A stretch of 64,000 nt of DNA from an uncultured Erysipelotrichaceae bacterium (GTDB taxonomy: Bacteria > Bacillota_I > Bacilli_A > Erysipelotrichales > Erysipelotrichaceae), in the NCBI GenBank assembly GCA_947569705.1, contig CANOSP010000002.1:62001-126000 (forward strand). The letters run 5' to 3'. A program made the position numbers and the translations under genes. Numbering within the stretch: position 1 is the first letter of the stretch; the number at the start of each line of letters is the position of its first letter. Below are positions 45,602-53,829 of this stretch, one piece after another. Under the pieces are notes generated by a model that worked only from the letters and a program-made list of their open reading frames with translations, did no database searches and was not told the DNA's origin.

Positions 45602-46174
45602 TTATTTCTCATAAAGCATTCCGACAGTTCTCATAGTATTGTTAGGATTAAGTTGCGATACAACCTCTACTCGATACATTATGTTATGTTCTTTACCGCT
45701 TTTCATTAATTCCAGTTGCTTGTTAAAATCCGATAACATGTCTTTATCGTTTATTTCTTTGGTATCAATAACTAAATCAATATTTAAATCCTCGTTGACA
45801 TCCCAAACAATATTATCAAAGAACAAGTATGGTTCATCAAACTGATTATTTATCAGTGTAACAGATACTGTATACTCAGTGGAGAATAACTCTGTGGCAT
45901 TGTAAAGTCTTCCTTTTTCAGTCAAATGAATTTTTGTATTTAGATGATTATGATTGTATTTAAGAGCGTCTACTTCAAAGAAATCAGGATCAATACTTAA
46001 TTCTTTTTTCTGAATATCGGCAAATTCATTATTATCACAAATTGGAGTTTCTTGATTATCACTCACCGGCTTTTCTTTATTTTCCACACTGTTAGCTGCC
46101 AAATAACCGCAAAGAATGCCGATCATAAAAACAAATAGTAATGAAACTATAATCCCTTTTTTCTGTTTCATCAT
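45602..46174 (-). CDS. membrane-anchored extracytoplasmic protein, unknown function
   Basis: The 190-residue protein has one N-terminal membrane segment (IIVSLLFVFMIGILCGYLAA) and an extracellular beta-rich domain (YTVSVTLINNQFDEPYLFFDNI). It is the first gene downstream of the second LytTR-type promoter (46229-46296), so it is the likely head of the lipoprotein island transcript. Confidence 0.75.
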   Translation of the reverse strand: MMKQKKGIIVSLLFVFMIGILCGYLAANSVENKEKPVSDNQETPICDNNEFADIQKKELSIDPDFFEVDALKYNHNHLNTKIHLTEKGRLYNATELFSTEYTVSVTLINNQFDEPYLFFDNIVWDVNEDLNIDLVIDTKEINDKDMLSDFNKQLELMKSGKEHNIMYRVEVVSQLNPNNTMRTVGMLYEK

Positions 46175-46228
46175 TTGTTCTCCTTCCTGAAAAGAGCGCT
46201 GATGTACGTCTTTTCTTTCTATACTTAT

Positions 46229-46296
46229 ATTATAATGGTCAGTATGTAAAAAGGCAATGCTCAGTCAGTGAGCGGTCGATATTTTCACTGAACGGT
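46229..46296 (-). promoter_or_regulatory. promoter P2 with LytTR-type direct repeats
   Basis: On the minus strand ACCGTTCAG (46296-46288) fits the published LytTR consensus, and ACCGCTCAC (46276-46268) is a near copy 20 bases on. A TATAAT -10 box lies at 46234-46229. This spacing upstream of a promoter without a good -35 is typical of LytTR-activated promoters. It would drive the gene at 46174 and probably the island behind it. Confidence 0.7.
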
Positions 46297-46402
46297 CAGT
46301 TTTTATTTGCGATTAACAATAATACACGAATCTCAAAAATACCGTTTTTTACATCGGTAATCAGCGTTCCGTTATATTTATCGGTGATCTCTTGAACGAT
46401 TG
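46296..46402 (-). pseudogene. remnant of a GHKL histidine kinase C-terminus
   Basis: The frame IVQEITDKYNGTLITDVKNG ... LLLIANKN and stop is a diverged copy of the end of the kinase at 47046-48290. Nothing upstream of it belongs to a kinase, so this is a fragment left by duplication or recombination. Confidence 0.85.
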
Positions 46403-46537
46403 ATTTTTATAATCAGGAACCTTTCTATCAGTCGGTATGTTTATCACGTTATCACAACAAGATCATCAAAAAATGTTACTTAATAGTTTATCAATGTCGC
46501 AGAGATTTTATAAAGCTTAACTAAATTATTATAAACT

Positions 46538-46567
46538 AACAGGGGATAGATTGCTCTTTCCCCTGTT
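46538..46567 (-). terminator. hairpin after the small membrane protein gene
   Basis: Perfect 9-bp arms AACAGGGGA / TCCCCTGTT with a 12-base loop. The downstream T content is modest, so it may be a processing or weak terminator hairpin. Confidence 0.6.
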
Positions 46568-46583
46568 TCACTTACTGTTAATA

Positions 46584-46748
46584 TTACCGTTGGCGTTTCC
46601 TTCTCAAACCGATTACAATAACATTTAGCATAGCGAGTATAAATAAAGCTACCCAGTTATTATAGGTACCGAGGTTATATAACCAATAGTTTCCTATCAG
46701 TAATAGTGAACCTAGGAATAAAATAATTGCTTCATGTGACTTCTTCAT
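46584..46748 (-). CDS. 54-residue membrane protein
   Basis: ATG 46748 has AAGGAGGAAAAGG just upstream. The product has two hydrophobic segments (AIILFLGSLLLIGNYWLY and NWVALFILAMLNVIVIG) and a basic tail RRKRQR. It is the second frame in the short transcript from LytTR promoter P1. Its size and form resemble small immunity or stress peptides, but no family is recognised. Confidence 0.65.
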   Translation of the reverse strand: MKKSHEAIILFLGSLLLIGNYWLYNLGTYNNWVALFILAMLNVIVIGLRRKRQR

Positions 46749-46766
46749 TTACCTTTTCCTCCTTAT

Positions 46767-46868
46767 TTAACCCTTTTGCCTATAAAAGTCTCTTGGTGAT
46801 CTACTTCCATCAAAAGTTTTTTCTGCCTTGTTCAGTGTTTTTAAAAGGTTAGAGCTAAAATCACTCAT
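46767..46868 (-). CDS. 33-residue hydrophilic micro-ORF
   Basis: ATG 46868 to TAA 46769-46767 encodes a charged peptide (MSDFSSNLLKTLNKAEKTF, then DGSRSPRDFYRQKG). The upstream ribosome site is weak (GGATAG or GCGGT). It lies about 110 bases inside the P1 transcript and 18 bp before the 54-residue gene. No double-glycine leader is present. It may be a real small protein or chance. Confidence 0.4.
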   Translation of the reverse strand: MSDFSSNLLKTLNKAEKTFDGSRSPRDFYRQKG

Positions 46869-46955
46869 AATTACCGCTGCTATCCATTTAACATGCTTTA
46901 TTGATACTGATACAAACAATGGCTTTATTTACTGCTTTCGTATGCAATATACCGA

Positions 46956-47154
46956 ACGTCTATTCTTTCTATACTTATATTATAATGGTCAGTATGTAAA
47001 AAGGCAATATACAGTCAGTGAGCGGTCGATATTTTCACTGAACGGTCAGTTTTCATTTGCGAATAACAATAATATACGAATCTCAAAAACACCGTTTTTT
47101 ACATCGGTAATCAGCGTTCCGTCATATTTATTAGTAATTTCTTGTATGATTTTT
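46956..47154. repeat. 200-bp duplication, copy A (HK tail plus promoter)
   Basis: This is the intact counterpart of 46206-46404 and covers the real end of the histidine kinase gene and the promoter behind it. Confidence 0.9.
46979..47046 (-). promoter_or_regulatory. promoter P1 with LytTR-type direct repeats
   Basis: ACCGTTCAG (47046-47038) and ACCGCTCAC (47026-47018) lie on the minus strand with TATAAT at 46984-46979. It starts at the stop codon of the histidine kinase and reads away from it into the two small ORFs. Confidence 0.7.
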
Positions 47155-48290
47155 AATCCATAGCCGTGTTCTCGGTGATCCTTATCGGTTTGAAAATCAA
47201 TTGTTTCGCGGCATTTGTTTTGTGCGACGATTAATAGCTGCGATCGATTTCCGTTGATTTTAAGCTGGAAAGATGATTCATGAATTCGTCTTAATTCTTC
47301 ACAAGCATTATCGATGATATTGGAAAGCAGTGAGATCAAATATTTTCCGTCAAAGACAAAATCCTTGGTGATCTGTAAATCTAAATGAAAGGTGATGTCA
47401 GCGTATTCATTCATTTTCTGCTTTAGAATCGCATCGATAAATATATTGCCTGAAATTGCCGTTTTTGCGGAATCAACGGAATTACACAGATCTGTCAGAA
47501 TCGTATTTGCTTCATCGTATTTTTTATCTTTTAATAAAATAGATAGAACAGACAATTGATTTTTCATATCATGACGCATCTTTCTGATATTGTCCTGTTC
47601 TTTTTGAAGCTTTGTGACATAATCAGAAGTAATATTGATTGACTGCTCAATGATTTCCGCTTCGGATCGACTTTGGATAAAGCGGCTGTAGCGATAAAAG
47701 ATATAGAAATTGGTTACCATTACGAGTGTTAATAATACCGTATATAAAAGGATTTCGGTATTGTCTTTAGCCACATCAAGCAAGTAATTAAATATGAATT
47801 CCGCAATGATCGTTATTACAATTGTTATACGTTCGGTCTTCAAATCCTGCATTCGGAACTTTACAAGAAATTTCACAACAAACCATAATACAATAACGGT
47901 AAAGACTTTCAAACACAGGGCAAACACGACTCGTTCATAACCAAACACAAAAGTATTCGCTATATTAACGCCGAACTTGATCGCAATCGAGATAAAAAAG
48001 GTGATGCAAAAGTTAAAGGTGATGTCAATCAACAGCGCATAGAAAAAATAGTTTAAGGTGCGTCGATGTGCATGTAAAAACAAAAAGCCGGTGACTAAAA
48101 ATACATCGATGGCATAGGATTGCGTACCGTATAAAAAAATGCGATCTTTGATAAACTGAATAACGGAAATCAAAAGAATACCGGTGATGATTTTTCGCCG
48201 ATCCCACTGTTTGTCGATTAACATACAGTAAAAATATAATAAATAAGTATAGTCTATGAGATTAAAGCCGAATTCTACCGCCCATTCCAT
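47046..48290 (-). CDS. GHKL sensor histidine kinase (AgrC/ComD type)
   Basis: The 414-residue protein has six to seven N-terminal membrane segments (to about residue 215), a coiled linker, the phosphoacceptor box MRHDMKNQLSVLS (His about 240), the N-box LLSNIIDNACEE and the G-box HGYGLKIIQEI. This is the class 10 kinase form used in peptide signalling with LytTR regulators. It follows the response regulator by one base. No signal-peptide gene with a recognisable precursor is next to it. Confidence 0.9.
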   Translation of the reverse strand: MEWAVEFGFNLIDYTYLLYFYCMLIDKQWDRRKIITGILLISVIQFIKDRIFLYGTQSYAIDVFLVTGFLFLHAHRRTLNYFFYALLIDITFNFCITFFISIAIKFGVNIANTFVFGYERVVFALCLKVFTVIVLWFVVKFLVKFRMQDLKTERITIVITIIAEFIFNYLLDVAKDNTEILLYTVLLTLVMVTNFYIFYRYSRFIQSRSEAEIIEQSINITSDYVTKLQKEQDNIRKMRHDMKNQLSVLSILLKDKKYDEANTILTDLCNSVDSAKTAISGNIFIDAILKQKMNEYADITFHLDLQITKDFVFDGKYLISLLSNIIDNACEELRRIHESSFQLKINGNRSQLLIVAQNKCRETIDFQTDKDHREHGYGLKIIQEITNKYDGTLITDVKNGVFEIRILLLFANEN

Positions 48291-48291
48291 A

Positions 48292-48957
48292 TTATCCGCT
48301 CCTTGCGAAAGCTTCCGTTAAGCTTTTCCAATTACGTCTGCTTACTTTGATCACATCTTTGTTTTTCATTTTAATACTTGTTGAGATTTTCTGTAGCTCT
48401 GAAATATTGGTGATCTGAACCAAATGGCTTCGGCTTGCGTAGAAAAAATGAGTATAATCGATCGGCAGCTGTTTCATGGATTTATAGGTTAAGGAATATT
48501 TTTTAGTGAAAGTAACCAAATAAACAAACGTATCCTCAGTGTAAAAGTATTGAATATGATCAGAAGAAATCGGTAAAATACCTAAATCGGTATGAAATTG
48601 AATGATGGTGGCTCTTTGATTTTTTATTTGGCAGATTTTCGGAATCAGAACATCTTCCATTCGATCCTTTACAATATAGCCTCTGACATTAGGCAGAAAA
48701 GAATCAAAAATATATTTATCATATGAGGTGATAAAAAGAATGTCCTGAAACAAAGACGCATAATTTTTAACAAAGGTGATGCCGTCTGTTTCAGGCATTT
48801 CAATATCCAGCAACAGCAGTTCATAAGCGGTATTGCTGTGAAGTAATTCCGCTGTGCTCGCAAAAGTATCGACAGCCGCAAAAGGATCATTTTTATAAAT
48901 GATCTCACTGATTTTATCTCTGTAGATTTTTTCATCATCTAAAACGGCAATTTTCAT
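48292..48957 (-). CDS. LytTR family response regulator
   Basis: The 221-residue protein has a receiver domain (AVLDDEKIYRDK, phosphoacceptor in LLLLDIEMPETDG, Lys in VRGYIVKD) and a LytTR DNA-binding domain (YTEDTFVYLVTF ... FFYASRSHLVQI). LytTR proteins bind pairs of 9-bp direct repeats, two sets of which lie downstream at 46268-46296 and 47018-47046. An extended -10 (TGTTATAAT, hexamer 48992-48987) precedes the gene. Confidence 0.92.
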   Translation of the reverse strand: MKIAVLDDEKIYRDKISEIIYKNDPFAAVDTFASTAELLHSNTAYELLLLDIEMPETDGITFVKNYASLFQDILFITSYDKYIFDSFLPNVRGYIVKDRMEDVLIPKICQIKNQRATIIQFHTDLGILPISSDHIQYFYTEDTFVYLVTFTKKYSLTYKSMKQLPIDYTHFFYASRSHLVQITNISELQKISTSIKMKNKDVIKVSRRNWKSLTEAFARSG

Positions 48958-49099
48958 TCGTTCACCTTTTCGTATCTTCCGGCATTATTATAACATACAA
49001 TAAATGCCAATCGCTATCATAGATTACAGAGTGAACCCTAAGCACAGGCATCTATGATATAAGTCAGTTCTCATTATTAATATTATTTAGTCCGATATG

Positions 49100-49333
49100 T
49101 TATTCTTCCGTTTCTTCTGTTTTTTCTGTTTCTTCTGTTTCTTTACTTTCTTGCGGCAAAGGTTCTTCAGGTATATTCATATAAGGAAGATCGTTTTTTC
49201 TGATAAAAATACCGGATGGTAAATAGTGTGCATTTTTGATTACATAGATCGTCAAGGCTTGATACAATCTGACGATAAGCAGTAAAAAGAATCCGATAAT
49301 AAGTATATAAATACCGCCGACAATGAATTCCAT
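49100..49333 (-). CDS. small membrane protein with Glu/Thr-rich tail
   Basis: The 77-residue protein has one N-terminal membrane segment (IVGGIYILIIGFFLLLIV) and a C-terminal ETEETEKTEETEE run. ATG 49333 is chosen from AAAGGAGG 8 bases upstream. It lies between divIC and the two-component genes; no function is recognised. Confidence 0.65.
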   Translation of the reverse strand: MEFIVGGIYILIIGFFLLLIVRLYQALTIYVIKNAHYLPSGIFIRKNDLPYMNIPEEPLPQESKETEETEKTEETEE

Positions 49334-49453
49334 AAATAAAGCCTCCTTTAAATGCATTGCTTATGCCTTTATTTTACTTGAATTTCGATCGCTTTACCGA
49401 CTTTTTGACAAACTTGGTACTTAAAACGGCAGAAACAGTGTGATTATTAAATA

Positions 49454-49490
49454 AAAAAAGCGAATCCTATTCTGCATCGGTATTCGCTTT
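49454..49490 (-). terminator. intrinsic terminator of yabP-yabQ-divIC
   Basis: On the minus strand AAAGCGAAT, a long loop, ATTCGCTTT and a T run. The 5' arm overlaps the last divIC codons. Confidence 0.7.
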
Positions 49491-49823
49491 ATCGTTTGAA
49501 TTGTCACTTTCCTGATCATTAAGTTTATATAAGGTTTCTCCGTCTTTGGATAATAAGAACTTTCCGCGGGCATAACGCTTCACATATTCTTCGTCGGAAA
49601 ATTTCTGTTTCTGTTCTTCAAGCTTTGCTTCCTGAGTTTTCAAAGCTTCAATTTCAGCTTCAGTTTGCTTGATTTCCTGTTGAAGCTGCATTGTTGTAAT
49701 AATTTCCTTCGCAGACATATAAGTAAAGCTACAGCCGACCATAACTAAAAAAACACTAAAGAATTTTTTCATCGGATGATATTGTTTCTTTTTGTTTCCG
49801 CTTTTCTTTTTTGCGTTTTTCAT
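49467..49823 (-). CDS. divIC: Septum formation initiator DivIC/FtsB family protein
   Basis: The 118-residue bitopic protein has a basic cytoplasmic N-terminus, one membrane segment (FSVFLVMVGCSFTYM), a coiled coil (QQEIKQTEAEIEALKTQEAK) and the family end YARGKFLLSKDGETLYKL. DivIC works with FtsL and DivIB in the divisome. ATG 49823 has AAGGAGA 7 bases upstream although it overlaps yabQ by 68 bp. The yabP-yabQ-divIC order is that of Bacillus. Confidence 0.9.
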   Translation of the reverse strand: MKNAKKKSGNKKKQYHPMKKFFSVFLVMVGCSFTYMSAKEIITTMQLQQEIKQTEAEIEALKTQEAKLEEQKQKFSDEEYVKRYARGKFLLSKDGETLYKLNDQESDNSNDKANTDAE

Positions 49824-50220
49824 GTTCCGCTCTCCTTTTTGCCCGTTTTTTGCGACGTACTTTAATTATACCAATTAATTTCAATTTGACAAGATGAAAT
49901 TTACGTTTTAAAGGGCGAAATAAGCGTATGAACCATGCAAAAAAATGTGTGAATACGGATAAATACCATTTATAGTAAATAAATACACCCAATAGGAAAA
50001 ATATGGTTAAATATATGTTGGTAACTCCGCCGTTAATTTGATACAAACCATAAAATGCCAGTAATATAAAACCGATATGGAACAGGATTTCCGCTGTTCC
50101 TTTCAATAGCTTAAAGTGCAGATAAACAGTAAGGCTGCACAAGAAAGAAAATGTGCAGCCATAGAACCACCCCATCATCAGATGATATAAGATTGCTTGG
50201 ATCTGTTGCGGTAATAACAT
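49756..50220 (-). CDS. yabQ: Spore cortex biosynthesis protein YabQ
   Basis: The 154-residue protein has four membrane segments and a very basic C-terminus (KVRRKKRAKRRAEHEKRKKE). YabQ is needed for spore cortex formation in Bacillus. Identification rests on size, topology and position between yabP and divIC. It starts 3 bases after the yabP stop without a clear ribosome site, so it is probably coupled. Confidence 0.82.
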   Translation of the reverse strand: MLLPQQIQAILYHLMMGWFYGCTFSFLCSLTVYLHFKLLKGTAEILFHIGFILLAFYGLYQINGGVTNIYLTIFFLLGVFIYYKWYLSVFTHFFAWFIRLFRPLKRKFHLVKLKLIGIIKVRRKKRAKRRAEHEKRKKEKRKQKETISSDEKIL

Positions 50221-50223
50221 AAA

Positions 50224-50523
50224 CTATTTAAAGATTTTAGAAATCATCGATTCCTTACCGCCGTTTTTATTACTGGAAACATAAGAAAGAGATTCTATAA
50301 TGCCGCGAATGCTGACATCGCCGCGTTCTTTATCCAATTTATCCAACACAAGTTCTTTTCCTTGGATGACCATCCAGCCTTGTGCGGTTTCAATCAGAAA
50401 TTCCGATGCATCAAAGCTGTCGATTTGTTTTACACCGGTAACGTCCAAAGCCTTACGATCTTTCATAATGACGTTGTGATACGGATTGGTTTCAAAACGA
50501 AGCGGATTATTGTTTTCTTCCAT
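50224..50523 (-). CDS. yabP: Sporulation protein YabP/YqfC family
   Basis: The 99-residue protein has the family pattern NVIMKDRKALDVTGVKQIDSFDASEFLIETAQGWMVIQGKEL, a small beta domain shared by YabP and YqfC. YabP and YabQ form a sigma-E-controlled unit in Bacillus. Its upstream side is not rqcP as usual but the palindrome array. Confidence 0.88.
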   Translation of the reverse strand: MEENNNPLRFETNPYHNVIMKDRKALDVTGVKQIDSFDASEFLIETAQGWMVIQGKELVLDKLDKERGDVSIRGIIESLSYVSSNKNGGKESMISKIFK

Positions 50524-50770
50524 GCCGATACCTCCTTATCACTTTATATATATGATGAGGGAACAGGAATCATGCTTTTTCATAAGCGTTTTATGAATTT
50601 TTTGTTTTTTTGAGGTGAAGATGAATAGTTTTGCGTAAGAAGAAGACAAATGCTCTTTCCTATATATTATACATAGGAAAATAATGCCAATATACCTTGC
50701 TTGGATAAGGACAGCGATGTATATAGAGAATCTTTTGAAAAAGAGTAGGATCCGATAGGAAGTTGAAAGA

Positions 50771-52229
50771 TTATCTGAAATAACGAATGGTAATCGGCTA
50801 ACTGCTTCAGATAATAGATAATTGTCCAAAACGGAAAATCCATATAGAAAAAAGTGTATAATTCATTACTTTACAGACTATAAATTATCTAAAACGGTAA
50901 ATATACATGTTTCATAGATGGTTCTTTTAGAGGAGTACAGAGATTCTTTTGATAAATTATCTAATATGGATAAAAATTAGGCTGTATACAGGTTTTTATT
51001 GAATATATTTATCTATTTTAGAGAAATTGTATGAAGTAGAAACTTATATAGTAGTTTTCGTTTGAAATTTTCTATTTAAGAGAATTATATGGCTTTTATG
51101 CAATTTATGATTATTAAATTATCCAAAATAGAGAATAATGGCGAAAATAACAGAAACTAATCTTATCTTTTAAACGGCTGTTCCACGAAATTATCTAATA
51201 TCGATAAAAAATAAACTGTATACAAGTTCATATTGGATAAAATTATCCATTATAGAGAAAAAGTATGAAACAGAAACTTATTTTATGATTTATTTATATA
51301 AATTTTCTATTTTAGAAAACAATAAGGCTTATGATACGAATTATGACTACTAAATTGTCTAAAATAGATAATAATAGTAGTAATAAACTAAAACTCATAT
51401 GAAGTACATTTGCTAAAACAGCAAATCTATTAGTATTATTTGGCTATATCACGTCTCTTTTAACACATAAATTATCTAAAACAGCAAAAACGTATGTTTT
51501 AGAGTGACAAATCACGATTTACTGCCGGACTTTATGAATCACTGAATCTAACTATAAATATATAAGCTGATTAGTTTTATGATCGCTTATCCTCTATAAT
51601 AAAGAAAACCGTAATGTATCCCGGCATTCTTGTTTGAAAAGGAATAACATTTGCTAAATTAGCAAATAATTACAAATAAATGCTTTTGTTTATATGATAC
51701 ATTCATCACGAATTATCTAAAATAGCAAATATGTATGAAATATATGTATATTATGGGCGTTTTTTTGTTTATGATTTTCTATTTTAGCAAAAGTGTATCT
51801 TTTGTACGTATAATTATACTATTTGTATAAATGGAAATTCATTTATCTTCTGATCTAATAACAAACAAAGCATATCGTTAACAGTCTTTGACTGATACTT
51901 TTTCTGAATTATCGGCACCAACAGCCTTGAGATTAACTATGACAACGCCTGTATTTTTCTAAAATAGCAAATCGTGGTGAAAAAAAACACTCAAATTACA
52001 CTGTTTTAAAAGCTTAAATTTTCTAAAATAGAAAATATGTATGAAATAAGCGGATAATTAACAACATTTTTTTGGTGGCGAATTAGCTATTTCAGTGAAT
52101 AATACCGGATAAAAAAGCTTGTTTTCATGTATTATATACAACTTAATTATCTATTTAAGAGAATTTATCTGCTATATTTCAAAATTTATTGAACTGCGAA
52201 TGCCTAATATTTTCCATTTTAGAGAAAGT
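50771..52229. repeat. array of about 21 spaced palindromic units in a 1.85-kb gene-free region
   Basis: The region 50524-52378 has no supported gene. It holds variants of the palindrome TTATCTAAAATAGATAA (A/T centre, right arm often AGCAAA or AGAGAA). I placed 11-bp cores at 50774, 50825, 50888, 50960, 51012, 51071, 51122, 51194, 51247, 51306, 51358, 51412, 51475, 51653, 51716, 51778, 51958, 52022, 52086, 52150 and 52213. Spacers are mostly 51-54, 62-64 or 72 bp and are not conserved, except that several cores are followed by GTATGAAA. Units are too short and variable for CRISPR. It may bind a protein cooperatively. Confidence 0.8.
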
Positions 52230-52378
52230 GTATCTTTTACAGGGATTAATTGCGATTCAGATGTAGAAAGCATTCGTTCGATAATTCATATGCGATAAAA
52301 AAAGTCATTATTTACCAATGCGGTAAACATGACTTTTTCAAAATTTACTGATTTCGCAGAAATACGATGAAAAATCAT

Positions 52379-52957
52379 TTAAAGAATTGCTTCACCATCA
52401 GCTTGATTCTCTGTTTCGGCAGATTTGCTTACTTCATCATGAGATGGTGCTTTTAGAGGTACATCTGTCGAATCGATGCTTTTCGACTTCTTTGTGTTTT
52501 TTCGCTGTTTGCGAAAAACAAATACAATATTTAAGTTACATAAGATCAGAATCAATGTCGCGCCTTTTACAATCCAATCACTTACCGATGATCTTAAAGG
52601 ATCCGAAGCGATTTCTTTTTGCTTGTGATATAAAGCGATAATTTCAGCTTTAACCTGTTGAATCATTTCATCAGAATAGGTGCGTCCTTTGCCGGCTTTT
52701 GTAAGCCACTCAGAAACCATTTGGTCAAGCTGTTCCGCTGTATAATTTTTATATAGACTTCCGGTTTCAAATAAAACAATTTCATCTTTCTGATCTTCAT
52801 TTAAAGCCGTTTGAATTTCATTGATTTGCTTGTGAAGCGATTCTTCCGCAAGTTTCGCAGATTCACTTTGGGGCAGTGATTCAAAGCCAAAGACAACAAT
52901 TAACAGTGTGATTGCAGAAATTGCGAGAATACGGCATAAGCTGTTTACTCTTTCCAT
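52379..52957 (-). CDS. membrane protein co-transcribed with a sortase, unknown function
   Basis: The 192-residue protein has an N-terminal membrane segment, a charged extracellular helical domain (~100 residues, ESLHKQINEIQTALNEDQKDE), a second segment (GATLILILCNLNIVFVF) and a charged tail. It overlaps the sortase stop by 13 bp, so it is translationally coupled. It could be a sortase partner or substrate-presenting protein; no LPxTG motif is seen. Confidence 0.75.
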   Translation of the reverse strand: MERVNSLCRILAISAITLLIVVFGFESLPQSESAKLAEESLHKQINEIQTALNEDQKDEIVLFETGSLYKNYTAEQLDQMVSEWLTKAGKGRTYSDEMIQQVKAEIIALYHKQKEIASDPLRSSVSDWIVKGATLILILCNLNIVFVFRKQRKNTKKSKSIDSTDVPLKAPSHDEVSKSAETENQADGEAIL

Positions 52958-53595
52958 GATCCATCATCCTCAATTTTAGGTCCGTCAATTTTTTTCGCAT
53001 AGACGAAATAGCGATACTCGGTACTTAATGCATCGAATGGGTAACAACAATACATGATCAAAAACTCTTCCCGCTTATCCAGCATTGTCACATCAAAATC
53101 ATCCGCAAGAATCGTCTCGTTTTCTCCTACCTCATAGGTAAAGCTGCCGTAGGCAGTGTCAATCTTCACGTGATCACCTTTTTGGAAATTACGAAGCTCT
53201 TTAAAATGGGTACTGTTATGCCCTGCCAATAAGATTGGCTTGCCCTCACCCGGTATGCCGCTGTATTCATACTGTCCGATGGAGATTGATAAAATATCAG
53301 GCGTATCTCCGAAATATAATTGTTTCGTAAAGTTCCGCGCCTCATTGGATATTGTCGCATACGCTTCCTTATGCGTCGGACGTTTGACTTGTGAGCTTTT
53401 AATAATTGTCTGATCTCCGTCGATCAAAGAATAAATTTTACTGATATGTTGTTGCGCTTCGCGCTTTGCCTGCTCCTCATACTGACGCTGTTGTTCCTGA
53501 TAATAAGGTTCCAACATATATTTGAGGGCAAACACAAGCGAAACACCGATCACAATATCACAAATTAAAATCAGCCATTTTCGCAAACCGATCAC
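52945..53595 (-). CDS. Sortase
   Basis: The 216-residue protein has an N-terminal anchor and a sortase barrel. The catalytic His is in LLAGHNSTHF, Cys in LIMYCCYPFDALS and Arg in TEYRYFVYAKK. Sortases cut surface proteins at an LPxTG-like motif and join them to the wall or to pilins; the subclass is uncertain (A- or D-like). No pilin is nearby, and the only large surface protein in the window (8027-13465) lacks a clear motif. Confidence 0.9.
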   Translation of the reverse strand: MIGLRKWLILICDIVIGVSLVFALKYMLEPYYQEQQRQYEEQAKREAQQHISKIYSLIDGDQTIIKSSQVKRPTHKEAYATISNEARNFTKQLYFGDTPDILSISIGQYEYSGIPGEGKPILLAGHNSTHFKELRNFQKGDHVKIDTAYGSFTYEVGENETILADDFDVTMLDKREEFLIMYCCYPFDALSTEYRYFVYAKKIDGPKIEDDGSWKE

Positions 53596-53762
53596 TTCCT
53601 TTATAGTCTGTATCGGTATTATACCATAAATTATTTAACATCGTGATTGAAAATAAACACTGTGATTATATTCTTTACCGATCTGTCTTCTCCCAATCAA
53701 CGCTCATATGAACTATTTGAATAAGTGCTGTCATCTTGATTTCAATAATAATAAAACATAAA

Positions 53763-53791
53763 TCGACAAAATTCGCACTTTTGTGTATAAT
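53763..53791 (+). promoter_or_regulatory. promoter of the DUF4230 gene
   Basis: TCGACA, 17 bases, TATAAT (-10 at 53786-53791), about 40 bases before the ATG. Confidence 0.65.
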
Positions 53792-53829
53792 GAAGACAGT
53801 GAAACAGACAACTTTAAGAGGAGGAAAAA

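Larger units (their letters stand above)
46206..46404. repeat. 200-bp duplication, copy B (HK tail plus promoter)
   Basis: It matches 46956-47154 at an exact 750-bp offset with roughly 90 percent identity. It contains the last ~35 codons of a histidine kinase and the promoter that follows it. Confidence 0.9.

Noticed and set aside
50539-50829. 96-codon minus-strand frame next to yabP
   Set aside because: It has no ribosome site, odd composition and overlaps the start of the palindrome array; it reads as AT-rich chance.
50771-52229. CRISPR array
   Set aside because: Units are about 17 bp and variable, spacers differ in length, and no cas gene is in the window.
50771-52229. DnaA-box or parS cluster
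   Set aside because: Some units start TTATCCA, but none completes TTATCCACA, and there is no GTTTCACGTGAAAC-like parS centre.
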